Source: Streptacidiphilus sp. PB12-B1b (GTDB taxonomy: Bacteria; Actinomycetota; Actinomycetes; Streptomycetales; Streptomycetaceae). Taken from it: 64,000 nt of DNA. A model generated the notes under the pieces. It ran no database searches and had not been told where the DNA came from. It saw only the letters and a list, made by a program, of their open reading frames with translations. Shown one piece after another: positions 29,506 to 39,141 of this stretch. Location: positions 5,890,001 through 5,954,000 of the forward strand of contig NZ_CP048405.1 of NCBI RefSeq assembly GCF_014084125.1. The letters are read 5' to 3'. How positions within the stretch are numbered: position 1 is the stretch's first letter; each line of letters opens with the position of its first letter. The translations under genes were made by a program, and so were the position numbers.

Positions 29506-30888
29506 TTGGACACAGGTCTGGACCGGGACACACCCGTACTGGTCGTCAAGATCGGCCACTACCCGCTGCACCACGGCGGCGTCGGCGCGATCCGCAGCCT
29601 GGGCCGGGCCGGTGTGCCGGTCTACGCCGTCGCCGAGGACCGCTACACCCCGGCGGCGCTCTCCCGCTTCCTGCGCGGACGCTTCGTCTGGCCCACCACC
29701 GGCGCCGAGCCCGCCGCCGACCTGGTGGACGGCCTGGCCCGGATCGGCCGGCGGATCCTGGAGCGCGAGGGCCGCCGCTGCATCGCGCTGCCCACCGACG
29801 ACGAGGCCGCGGTGCTGCTGGCCGAGCACGCCGAGGAGCTGGCCCCGTACCTGCTGATGCCGCGGGTGGAGGCGGGGCTGCCGCGCGCCCTGGCCGGGAA
29901 GCAGTCGCTGCACCGGCTCTGCCTGGAGCACGGCGTGGCCACCCCGCGCTCGGCCCGGCCCGCCACCCGGGAGGAGCTGGAGGCCGCCGCCGCCCAGCTG
30001 GTCTTCCCGATCGTGGCCAAGAACGCCGACCCGTACGCGCGGCTGAGTGATCCGGCGGTCGGCTCCACCACGGTGCTGGCGGACCGGGCCGCGCTGGACC
30101 GGCTGGCCGCGGGCTGGACCGGCCCCGCCCTGCCCCGGGTATTGCTGCAGGAGTACCTGCCGGTGGAGCACTCCGAGGACTGGATCGCCCACCTGTACTG
30201 CGGCGACCGCGCCCGCGAGGACGCCGCGGAGCTGGTCTTCACCGGCGTCAAGGTGCGCGCCTGGCCGCCGCGCGGCGGGGTCACCGCGCACGCCTACACC
30301 ACCGCCAACCCCGAACTGGCGCGGGAGAGCGCCCGGTTCTGCCGCGCCGTCGGCTTCCACGGCATCTGCGACCTGGACTGGCGCTTCGACCGCCGCGACG
30401 GCCGCTACAAGCTGCTGGACTTCAACCCCCGGCTGGGCGCGCAGTTCCGGCTGTTCGAGACCGGCCCAGGAATCGACCTGGTCCGGGCCATGCATCTGGA
30501 CCTCACCGGCCGGAGCCTGCCCGAGGGCGGGCAGCTGGAGGGCCGCCGCTTCACCGTGGAGATCCTGGACGGCCCGGCCCGGATCGCCGCCCGCCGCGGC
30601 CAACGCTCCGCGCAGCTGCCCGAGCCGCCGAAGGCCGCCCCCGAGTCCGCACCCGAATACGCACCCGGGTCCTTGCCCGGGGACGCCCCGGCCGGCGGCG
30701 CCGCGCAGGGCCGGGGCCGGCTGCGGGAGTTGGCCTGGAGCGCCGCGGACGATCCGCTGCCCGCGCTGTCGGCGGTGGTCCGCTCGGCCGGTCCGGCCGT
30801 GCACCGGCTGCGCGGAGCAGCCGGTTCGCTGCGGGGCGCGGCCCGGCGCGGGCCCCGACGTGGGACAGGACACACCCCCTCCGGTTGA
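29506..30888 (+). CDS. ATP-grasp carboxylate-amine ligase-like protein
   Basis: 460 aa from TTG 29506, preceded by AGGGGGG with a 7-nt spacer; no ATG or GTG in this frame fits. The N-terminal pre-ATP-grasp domain reads VLVVKIGHYPLHHGGVGAIRSLGRAG. The ATP-grasp fold follows: LPRALAGKQSLHRLCLEHGV, FPIVAKNADPY (ATP Lys), LLQEYLPVEHSEDWIAHLY, and CDLDWRFDRRDGRYKLLDFNPRLGAQF (metal-binding Glu/Asp/Asn region). The last ~90 residues are low-complexity Pro/Ala/Arg. Such enzymes couple a carboxylate to an amine or hydroxyl; a role in decorating the glycan is inference. Its TGA lies inside the -35 box of the second cobalamin promoter. Confidence 0.85.
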   Translation: MDTGLDRDTPVLVVKIGHYPLHHGGVGAIRSLGRAGVPVYAVAEDRYTPAALSRFLRGRFVWPTTGAEPAADLVDGLARIGRRILEREGRRCIALPTDDEAAVLLAEHAEELAPYLLMPRVEAGLPRALAGKQSLHRLCLEHGVATPRSARPATREELEAAAAQLVFPIVAKNADPYARLSDPAVGSTTVLADRAALDRLAAGWTGPALPRVLLQEYLPVEHSEDWIAHLYCGDRAREDAAELVFTGVKVRAWPPRGGVTAHAYTTANPELARESARFCRAVGFHGICDLDWRFDRRDGRYKLLDFNPRLGAQFRLFETGPGIDLVRAMHLDLTGRSLPEGGQLEGRRFTVEILDGPARIAARRGQRSAQLPEPPKAAPESAPEYAPGSLPGDAPAGGAAQGRGRLRELAWSAADDPLPALSAVVRSAGPAVHRLRGAAGSLRGAARRGPRRGTGHTPSG

Positions 30889-30914
30889 CTGCCGCGCGCG
30901 GCGCGTGGTGGGAT
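30885..30914 (+). promoter_or_regulatory. Sigma-70-type promoter of cobalamin operon half 2
   Basis: TTGACT at 30885-30890, 18-nt spacer, TGGGAT at 30909-30914. Spacer length and the 11-nt string at the -10 box match the first cob promoter (7572-7601). The -35 hexamer overlaps the stop codon of the ATP-grasp gene. Confidence 0.6.
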
Positions 30915-30919
30915 TCCGG

Positions 30920-31077
30920 GGCCTGATACGGCGGCATTGATGAGGAAGTCCGGTGCGATTCCGGCGCGGTCCCGCCACTGTCACCGGGCGGCCCGGCGCA
31001 CACCGTCGGCCCGTCCGCGAGCCAGGAACTCTGGCCGCCGTCACCACGAAACGGGGCGCGGACCCCGAGTGAGGACT
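30920..31077 (+). ncRNA. Cobalamin riboswitch 2
   Basis: The core GTCCGGTGCGATTCCGGC with GCGGTCCCGCCACTG (about 30948-30980) and the B12 box AGCCAGGAACTC (31020-31031) mark a second class-I aptamer, shorter in its variable arm than riboswitch 1. P5 is CCGG/CCGG with loop TGCGATT. The expression platform GGGG-CGCGGA-CCCC (31053-31066) differs from that of riboswitch 1 by one compensatory base pair and keeps the same loop, which can kiss L5. GAGTGAGGAC follows at 31067-31076 as the controlled ribosome site. Confidence 0.93.
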
Positions 31078-31083
31078 GCCGCC

Positions 31084-31152
31084 ATGCGCTCTGCCGCGCC
31101 CCCGCCCTTCCCCCTGCCTGCTGCTCCGGTGCCTGCCCCGGCCGCTCGGTGA
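31084..31152 (+). CDS. Riboswitch-proximal leader peptide ORF, Pro-rich, 22 aa
   Basis: ATG 31084 is 7 nt after the riboswitch-controlled GAGGAC. It begins MRSAAPPPFPLP and has 8 prolines in 22 residues, with PPP at residues 6-8 and a terminal Arg. Its TGA overlaps the cobI GTG (GTGA at 31149-31152). cobI has no independent Shine-Dalgarno, so its translation should depend on this ORF. It is the counterpart of the leader at 7811-7873. Confidence 0.6.
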   Translation: MRSAAPPPFPLPAAPVPAPAAR

Positions 31153-31892
31153 GCCCGCGCCAGCTGGGCCCGCGCCTGGTGGGCCTGGGCATGGGCCCCG
31201 GCGATCCGGAACTGGTCACGGTCAAGGCGGTCCGGCTGCTGGCCGAGGCCGACGTGGTGGTGGTGCCGGTGCTGGACAGCGGCGAGACCGGCCGGGCCGA
31301 GGCCACCGTGCTGCACCACACCGGTGCGGCCAAGATCGAGCGCATCGTCTTCGCGCTGAACGAGCGGCAGGACCGCGCCCGGCGCGAGGCGGCCTGGGAT
31401 GCGGCCGGGGCCCGGGTGGCGGAACTGCTGCGGGAGCACGGCCTGGTGGCCTTCGCCACCATCGGCGACCCCAACATCTACTCGACCTTCACCTATCTGG
31501 CGCAGACCCTGACCGCCCTGGTGCCGGGGCTGGTGGTGGAGACCGTCCCCGGGATCACCGCCATGCAGGACCTGGCCGCGCGCAGCGGCACCGTCCTGGC
31601 CGAGGGCACCGAGCCGCTCACCCTGGTGCCGGTCACCGCCGGTTCCGCGGTCCTGCGCGAGGCGCTGACCGGGAGCGGGACCGTCGTCGCCTACAAGTTC
31701 GGGCGGCACGCGGCCGAGGTGGCCGAGGCGCTGTCCGGGACCGGACGCGACACCACCGCTGTCTGGGGGGCCTCGCTGGGCCTGCCGGACGAGCAGATCC
31801 GGCCCGTCGGCGAGCCCCTGGACGGCCCGCTGCCCTACCTGTCCACCCTCATCGCCCCGGCGACCCGCACCACCCGTGGAGGCAAGCTGTGA
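31149..31892 (+). CDS. cobI: Precorrin-2 C20-methyltransferase
   Basis: 247 aa, family size. It uses SAM to methylate C20 of precorrin-2. GTG 31149 overlaps the leader stop. The tetrapyrrole-methylase N-terminal motif is LVGLGMGPGDPELVTVKAVR; then LVAFATIGDPNIYSTFTYL (GDP loop) and VETVPGITAMQDLAARSG, characteristic of CobI/CbiL. C-terminal GTVVAYKFGRHAAEVAEAL is also family-typical. First enzyme gene of the second cob half. Confidence 0.95.
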   Translation: MSPRQLGPRLVGLGMGPGDPELVTVKAVRLLAEADVVVVPVLDSGETGRAEATVLHHTGAAKIERIVFALNERQDRARREAAWDAAGARVAELLREHGLVAFATIGDPNIYSTFTYLAQTLTALVPGLVVETVPGITAMQDLAARSGTVLAEGTEPLTLVPVTAGSAVLREALTGSGTVVAYKFGRHAAEVAEALSGTGRDTTAVWGASLGLPDEQIRPVGEPLDGPLPYLSTLIAPATRTTRGGKL

Positions 31893-32718
31893 GCACGCAC
31901 CAGGCCGACGGCACGCGGCAGCCGGGCAAGGTCACCTTCGTGGGCGCCGGGCCGGGCGCGGCCGACCTGCTGACGTTCCGTGCGGCCCGCGCCATCGCCG
32001 AGGCCGACACCGTGATCTGGGCCGCCAGCCTGGTCCAGCAGGAGGTCCTGGAGCACGCCCGTGACGGCGCCGAGATCCTGGACTCCTCGCTGGTCCCGAT
32101 GGAGGACGTGCTGGCCGTGTACGAGCGCGCCGCCGCCGAGGGCCGCCGGGTGGCCCGGATCCACTCCGGCGACCCCTCGCTGTGGGGCGCGGTGCAGGAG
32201 CAGCTGGACCGCTGCCGGGAGCTGGGCCTGGACACCGAGATCGTGCCCGGGGTCTCCTCGTTCGCGGCGGTCGCCGCCATCGCCCAGCGCGAGCTGACCA
32301 TCCCGGAGGTGGCGCAGAGCGTCATCCTCACCCGGCTCGGCGGCGGCAAGACGCCCATGCCGCCCGGCGAGGAGGTGCGCGACTTCGCCCGGCACGGCAC
32401 CACCATGGCGGTCTTCCTGTCGGCGGCCCGGGCCAAGCAGCTGGTCGAGGAGCTGACCGAGGGCGGTTACCCGGCGGACACCCCGGTCGTCATCGCCTAC
32501 CAGGCGACCTGGCCGGACGAGCTGGTCCTGCACGGCACCCTGGAGACGCTGGAGGCGCAGGTCAGGGAGCACCGGCTGTGGAAGCACACGCTGTTCCTGG
32601 TCGGCCCGGCGCTGGCCGCCGCCGGCACCCGCTCGCACCTGTACCACCCGGGCCACTTCCACGGCTACCGCCGCGCCGATCCCGACGCCCGCCGCGCGCT
32701 GCGTGCCGCCGCGAAGCA

Positions 32719-32722
<4 letters not shown>
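31889..32722 (+). CDS. cobM: Precorrin-4 C11-methyltransferase
   Basis: 277 aa; GTG 31889 overlaps the cobI stop (GTGA). Motifs: VTFVGAGPGAADLLTFRAAR, VARIHSGDPSLWGAVQEQLD, VPGVSSFAAVAAIAQRELT, VILTRLGGGKTPMPPGE and GTTMAVFLSAARAKQLVEEL, the CobM/CbiF signature set. The C-terminal HRLWKHTLFLVGPAL is conserved in the family. The last ~30 residues, ending RRALRAAAKQ, form a basic tail. Confidence 0.95.
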
Positions 32723-34025
<1,303 letters not shown>

Positions 34026-34029
<4 letters not shown>

Positions 34030-35780
34030 TTGGCCTGATCGCGGCCACCGCCGCAGGCCGCAGGGCCGCCGCCCGGCTCGCCGAAGCGCTCGGCGACTGC
34101 CGGGTGTACCAGGAGGCGTCGGTCGGCGAAGCGCTGCGCCGTGCCTGGAGCGAGTGCGACCAGCTGGTCTGCTTCCTGGCGACCGGCGCGACCGTGCGCC
34201 TGATCGCGCCGCTGCTCGCCGACAAGCACACCGACCTGGGCGTGGTCTGCGTGGACGAGGCTGCCCGCTTCGCCGTCGCCCTGGTCGGCGGGCACGCGGG
34301 CGGCGCCAACGCGCTGGCCGAGCGGACCGCCGAGGCGCTGGAGGCGCAGCCGGTGCTGACCACGGCCACCGACGCGGTGGGCGTGCCCGGGCTGGACACC
34401 CTGGGCTGGCCGGTGACCGGCGAGGTCGCGGCCGTCGGCCGCGCGGTGCTGGACGGCTCCCCGGTGCGGCTGGTCGCCGACGCCGTGCACCCGCTGCCCG
34501 CCCTGCCGGACAACGTCCGCCCCTGGCCGCCGACCGCGACCGGCTCCGTGAAGGCGGCCGACGCTCCCGCCGCCACCGTCTACGTCAGCGACCGGCTGGC
34601 GCCGTGGGCGGCGGAGGGCGGCGCGCCGTCCGGGCCGTCCGTGGTGCTGCACCCGCGCAGCCTGGCCGTGGGCGTCGGCGCCAGCCGGGGCGTGGCCGCC
34701 GCCGAGGTGCTCGACCTGGTCGCGGCCGCGCTGGCGGACGCCGGGCTCAGCCCGCACGCGGTGGCCTGCCTGGCCAGCGTGGACGCCAAGGCCGACGAAC
34801 CGGGCCTGGTCGAGGCGGCCCGCACCCTCGGCGTGGAGCTGGTGACCTTCACCGCCGACGCCCTCGCCGCCGTACCGGTGCCCAACCCGTCGGCCGCCCC
34901 GCTGGCGGCGGTCGGCACCCCGAGCGTGGCCGAGGCCGCCGCCGTGGTCGCCGCGGGCGGCGGCGAGCTGCTGGTCCCCAAGCGGAAGTCGGCCCCCGAG
35001 GGCCGCGCCGCCATGTGCACCGTCGCCGTGGCCCGCCGCCCGGTGCGCGGACGGCTGGCCGTGATCGGCCTCGGCCCGGGCGCGCGCGACCTGCTGACCC
35101 CGCGCGCCCGCACGGAGCTGCGCCGGGCGTCGGTCGTCGTCGGCCTGGACCAGTACGTCGACCAGATCCGCGACCTGCTGCGGCCCGGCGTCCGGATCGA
35201 GGAGACCGGCCTGGGCGCGGAGGAGGAGCGCGCGCGCAGCGCCGTGCGCCTGGCGGAGCAGGGCCTCGCGGTCGCGCTCATCGGCAGCGGCGACGCGGGC
35301 GTGTACGCCATGGCCTCCCCCGCGCTGGCCGAGGCCGGCCCGGACATCGACGTGGTCGGCGTCCCCGGGGTCACCGCGGCGCTGGCGGCGTCCTCGCTGC
35401 TCGGCGCGCCGCTGGGCCACGACCACGTCTCGATCAGCCTCTCCGACCTGCACACGCCCTGGGAGGTGATCGAGCGCCGGGTACGCGCCGCCGCCTCGGC
35501 CGACTTGGTGGTGACCTTCTACAACCCGCGCAGCCGGGGCCGCGACTGGCAGCTGCCCAAGGCGCTGGCGCTGCTCGCTGAGCACCGCGACCCGGCGACC
35601 ACCCCGGTCGGCGTCGCGCACGCGGTCTCCCGGCCCGACGAGTGGTGCACCGTCACCACCCTGGCCGAGGTGGACGTGACCACGGTGGACATGACGACCG
35701 TGGTGGTCGTCGGCAACACCGCCTCCCGCGCGGTCGCGGGCCGGATGGTCACCCCGCGCGGCTACCGGTGGCAGGGGTGA
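34026..35780 (+). CDS. CbiG-CobJ fusion: cobalamin biosynthesis protein / precorrin-3B C17-methyltransferase
   Basis: 584 aa; GTG 34026 overlaps the cobL stop (GTGA) and has AGGAG seven nt upstream. Residues ~1-335 are CbiG-like: VCFLATGATVRLIAPLLADK and VVCVDEAARFAVALVGGHAGGANALA, then GVGASRGVAAAEVLDLV and ASVDAKADEPGLVEAA. Residues ~340-584 are CobJ/CbiH: LAVIGLGPGARDLLTPRAR, VALIGSGDAGVYAMASP, VPGVTAALAASSLLGAPLGHDHVSISLSDL and VTFYNPRSRGRDWQ. The fusion should couple C17 methylation and ring contraction with delta-lactone opening. Confidence 0.93.
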
Positions 35781-35869
35781 ACGGCCCCGCCCCGCACGAC
35801 CCCCGTCCCTCCGCACCACCCACCGACCCGACCGCGCACTCCCTGCGAACCGCAACCCGAGGAGCCCTC

Positions 35870-36778
35870 GTGACCCCCCCAGCCCTGTTGGTCGTCGGCC
35901 ACGGCACCCGCGACGACGAAGGCGCGGAGGCGTTCCGCGCCTTCGTCGCCGGGCTGCGCGACCGGCTGCCGGACACCCCCGTCGGCGGCGGCTTCATCGA
36001 GCTGTCCCCGCCGCCGCTGGCCGACGCGGTCAGCGAGCTGGTCGCGGCCGGAGCCACCCGCTTCGCGGCCGTCCCGCTGGTGCTGGTCTCGGCCGGGCAC
36101 GCCAAGGGCGACATCCCGGCCGCCCTGGTGCGCGAGCGCGAACGCCACCCCGGCACCTCCTTCGGCTACGGGCGCCCGCTGGGCCCGCACCCGGCGCTGC
36201 TGACCGTCCTGGAACGGCGGCTGGACGAGGTGCTGCCGCGCGAGGACCGGGCCGATACCACCGTGCTGCTGGTCGGCCGGGGCTCCACCGACCCGGACGC
36301 CAACGCCGAGGTCGCCAAGGTGGCCCGGCTGCTGTGGGAGGGCCGGGGGCTGGCCGGGGTGGAGACCGCGTTCGTCTCGCTGGCCGCACCCGACGTCCCG
36401 GCCGGTCTGGAGCGCTGCCGACTGCTGGGCGCGCGGCGGATCGTGGTGCTGCCGTACTTCCTGTTCGCCGGAATCCTGCCGACCCGGGTCGAGCAGCAGG
36501 CCGCCGCCTGGGCCGCCGACCACCCCGACCTGGACGTGCGCCAGGCCGGGGTGATGGGCGCCACCGACGAGCTGGCCGAACTGGTGGTCGAGCGCTACCG
36601 CGAGGCGCTGGCCGGGGACGTCCGGATGAACTGCGACACCTGCGTCTACCGGATCGCCATGCCCGGCTTCGAGGACCGGGTCGGCGCGGAGCAGCGCCCG
36701 CACCACCACCCGGACGACCCCGCGCACACGCACGGCCCGCACTCCCACGGCCCGCACACGCACACCCACGCGCACTGA
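35870..36778 (+). CDS. cbiX: CbiX-type sirohydrochlorin chelatase with His-rich tail
   Basis: 302 aa from GTG 35870, with GAGGAG five nt upstream; an in-frame GTG at 35777 overlapping the cbiG-cobJ stop would add 31 Pro/Ala/Thr-rich residues. Two tandem CbiX-like halves: the first keeps the metal His in VVGHGTRDDEGAEAF, the second has VGRGSTDPDANAEV with Arg in the His position. DTCVYRIAMPGFEDRVG is a Cys-containing C-terminal module seen in long CbiX proteins. The final 27 residues contain 11 His, a likely cobalt or nickel reservoir. It inserts Co2+ (or Fe2+) into sirohydrochlorin. Confidence 0.9.
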   Translation: MTPPALLVVGHGTRDDEGAEAFRAFVAGLRDRLPDTPVGGGFIELSPPPLADAVSELVAAGATRFAAVPLVLVSAGHAKGDIPAALVRERERHPGTSFGYGRPLGPHPALLTVLERRLDEVLPREDRADTTVLLVGRGSTDPDANAEVAKVARLLWEGRGLAGVETAFVSLAAPDVPAGLERCRLLGARRIVVLPYFLFAGILPTRVEQQAAAWAADHPDLDVRQAGVMGATDELAELVVERYREALAGDVRMNCDTCVYRIAMPGFEDRVGAEQRPHHHPDDPAHTHGPHSHGPHTHTHAH

Positions 36779-36780
36779 CC

Positions 36781-37869
36781 ATGCCCGGCGACCCCACCTC
36801 AGCCGACCCGTCGGCGGTCGATCCGCCGGTGGTCGACCCGTCAGCGGCCGAGCCGGACCTGCGGCACCACGGCGACCGGGAGGTCGGCGGCGGCCTGACC
36901 GACCTGGCGGTCAACGTCCGGACCGGCACGCCGCCGCCGTGGCTGCGCGAGCGGCTGGCGGCCTCGCTCGACGGCCTGGCCGCCTACCCGGACGGCACAG
37001 CCGCGCGCGCGGCCGTGGCCCGACGGCACGGCCGACCGGTCGGCGAGACGCTGCTCACCTCGGGCGCCGCCGAGGCGTTCGTGCTGCTGGCGCGCGTCCT
37101 GCGGCCGCGCCGGGCGGTGGTGGTGCACCCGCAGTTCACCGAGCCGGAGGCGGCGCTGCGCGACGCCGGGCACGCCGTGCAGCGGCTGCTGCTGCGCCCG
37201 GAGGAGGGCTTCCGGCTCGATCCGGCGCGGGTGCCGGACGACGCCGACCTGGTGGTGGTGGGCAATCCGACCAACCCCACCTCGGTCCTGCACCCGGCCG
37301 CCGACCTGGCCGCCCTGGCCCGCCCCGGCCGCACCCTGGTGGTGGACGAGGCGTTCGCGGACACCGTCCCCGGCGAGGCGCAGAGCCTGGCCGGGCGCGG
37401 CGACCTGCCGGGCCTGGTGGTGCTGCGCAGCCTCACCAAGACCTGGGGGCTGGCCGGTCTGCGGATCGGCTACGTGCTGGCCGAGCCCGGAACGGTCGCC
37501 GCCCTGGGCGCGGCGCAGCCGCTGTGGCCGGTGTCGGCCCCGGCCCTGGTCGCGGCCGAGGCGTGCTGCGCCCCGGCGGCCCTGGCCGAGGCGGAGGCCG
37601 CCGCCCGGGCCACCGCCGCCGACCGCGAGCACCTGCTGCGCGGGCTGGCCCGGATCCCGGGGGTGAGCGTCCACGGCGAGCCGCGGGCGTCCTTCGTGCT
37701 GGTCCGGCTGGACGGCGCGGACGCGGTCCGCGAGCGGCTGCGCGGGCTGGGCTTCGCGGTCCGCCGCGGCGACACCTTCCCCGGCCTGGGCCGGGACTGG
37801 CTGCGGATCGCGGTCCGCGACCGGGCGACCGTGGACGGCTTCCTGAAGGCCCTGGAAGCCGCCCGGTAG
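36781..37869 (+). CDS. cobC: PLP-dependent threonine-phosphate decarboxylase-like aminotransferase (CobC)
   Basis: 362 aa from ATG 36781, two nt after cbiX. Fold-type-I aminotransferase: LTSGAAEAFVLLARVLRPRR, VVVGNPTNPTSVLHP (substrate/PLP Asn), TLVVDEAFADTVPGE (PLP Asp) and RSLTKTWGLAGLRIGY (PLP Lys about residue 220), with a C-terminal Arg in WLRIAVRD. This group makes the (R)-1-amino-2-propanol phosphate arm in cobalamin synthesis or sits in actinobacterial cob operons as CobC. The first ~25 residues, rich in Asp and Pro, are probably disordered. Last gene of the second cob half. Confidence 0.88.
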   Translation: MPGDPTSADPSAVDPPVVDPSAAEPDLRHHGDREVGGGLTDLAVNVRTGTPPPWLRERLAASLDGLAAYPDGTAARAAVARRHGRPVGETLLTSGAAEAFVLLARVLRPRRAVVVHPQFTEPEAALRDAGHAVQRLLLRPEEGFRLDPARVPDDADLVVVGNPTNPTSVLHPAADLAALARPGRTLVVDEAFADTVPGEAQSLAGRGDLPGLVVLRSLTKTWGLAGLRIGYVLAEPGTVAALGAAQPLWPVSAPALVAAEACCAPAALAEAEAAARATAADREHLLRGLARIPGVSVHGEPRASFVLVRLDGADAVRERLRGLGFAVRRGDTFPGLGRDWLRIAVRDRATVDGFLKALEAAR

Positions 37870-38027
37870 CGCCGGGCCGGGGCGGCGGAGCAGGTCACCG
37901 CCGTCCGCCACCCCGGCCCAGCGGCCTGCCCGGCGGCCAGCCTGCCTTCACCACGGGTGCTCTCCCCTCCGTGAGCACCGGCGGCGCGGGAGCACCGGGC
38001 GGTTGCCGCCCGCTGCCCCCGCCGGGT

Positions 38028-38081
38028 GCGGCTGTCGCGCCGCGACCGCCCCCCGGCAGCCGCGCCCCCCGCGACAGCCGC
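38028..38081. terminator. Bidirectional terminator between cobC and the secreted protein gene
   Basis: A 12-bp perfect inverted repeat (38028-38039 and 38070-38081) with a 30-nt loop lies just past the 3' end of the minus-strand gene and 158 nt past cobC. A second, weaker hairpin (GGTGCTC/GAGCACC, 37956-37979) lies closer to cobC. Bases 37870-38085 contain no gene. Confidence 0.65.
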
Positions 38082-38085
38082 CCGA

Positions 38086-39141
38086 TCAGGACCGGCGCCG
38101 ACGGGCTGCCCAGACCCCGCCCGCGCCCGCGGCCAGCAGCGCCAGGCCGACGCCGCCGATCATCGGGGCGTCGCTGCCGCCACCGGTCTCGGCCAGGCTG
38201 GTGGTGCCGCCGAGCGGGGTGGCCGCCGCAGCGGGCTGGGCGGTGCTGCCGGAGCCGGGCGAGGCGCTGGGACCGGTCGACGGCGTGCCGGAGGCAGGCG
38301 CGGACGGGGTGGCGGACGCGCCGCCGCCCGAGCCGGGAGCGGCGCTGCCGGAGGGCGCCGAGGACGGCCCGCCGGACGGGTCGGCCGGGGCCGAGGGCGC
38401 CGCGCCGCCCGGGTCTCCGGCGCCCTCGTGGCAGCTCACCGCGGCGATCTCGACGCTGCCGGTGACCTCGGCGACGTTGAGCTGCAACGGGTTGATCGAC
38501 ACCTGCAGCTCCAGCGCGGTGGCCGCCGCCGAGGCGTCGCCGACCGTCTTCCGCGACAGCCACAGGCTGACCTTGCCGATGCCGGGCACCGACACCAGCG
38601 TCGGCCCGGCGGCGCTCAGCGAGACCCGCTCGCCGAGGATGCCGACGTCGCCGAGGACGTCCACCCGGGCGCTGGGCCTGCCGTCGGCCGGGCAGTCGGC
38701 CTGCGCGTGGACCTGGTCCAGGGTGATCAGGCCGGTTCCGAGCAGCCCGGGGACGTCCACCCGGGCGTTGACCAGGTCCACCAGGGCGTGCGCGCCGGTG
38801 CGGTCGGCGGTGGCGCTGCTGTGGGCGAGCTTCGCCCGGACCAGGGTCAGCGGCCCGCCGCTGCCGACGCCGTCGACGTCGGCGGTCAACAGGCTGCCGT
38901 CCTGGCTGCCGGGCGCCTGGATGGCGTTGAGCGAGAGGTCGACCGGGACGTCCACGGTGCTGTTCAGCAGCTTGACGTCCAGGCCCAGGCGGGCGGTGGT
39001 GGCCGAGGCGCTGCCGACCGCCGAGCCGTGCCCGCCGCCCGTCGCCCGGGCGGGAGCCGCGGCCTGCGCGGGTGCGGCGGCGAACACGGAGGCCGCGACG
39101 AAGGCGCCCAGGGCGGCGGCGGGACGGCGAATGGCATGCAT
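38086..39141 (-). CDS. Secreted cell-wall-anchored protein with LAETG sorting signal
   Basis: 351 aa from ATG 39141, which places a clean signal peptide at the N-terminus (RRPAAALGAFVAASVFAAAP, cleavage after AQA); the open frame upstream is not signal-like. Residues ~30-220 form a Val/Leu/Asp-rich, probably beta domain (TARLGLDVKLLNSTVDVPVD), with two cysteines (QADCPADG, VSCHEGAG) that could pair. A ~100-residue Pro/Ser/Gly/Ala spacer precedes SLAETGGGSDAP, a hydrophobic helix and RRRRS, the arrangement recognised by class E sortases. Ligand unknown. It ends convergently with the cob operon. Confidence 0.88.
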   Translation of the reverse strand: MHAIRRPAAALGAFVAASVFAAAPAQAAAPARATGGGHGSAVGSASATTARLGLDVKLLNSTVDVPVDLSLNAIQAPGSQDGSLLTADVDGVGSGGPLTLVRAKLAHSSATADRTGAHALVDLVNARVDVPGLLGTGLITLDQVHAQADCPADGRPSARVDVLGDVGILGERVSLSAAGPTLVSVPGIGKVSLWLSRKTVGDASAAATALELQVSINPLQLNVAEVTGSVEIAAVSCHEGAGDPGGAAPSAPADPSGGPSSAPSGSAAPGSGGGASATPSAPASGTPSTGPSASPGSGSTAQPAAAATPLGGTTSLAETGGGSDAPMIGGVGLALLAAGAGGVWAARRRRS

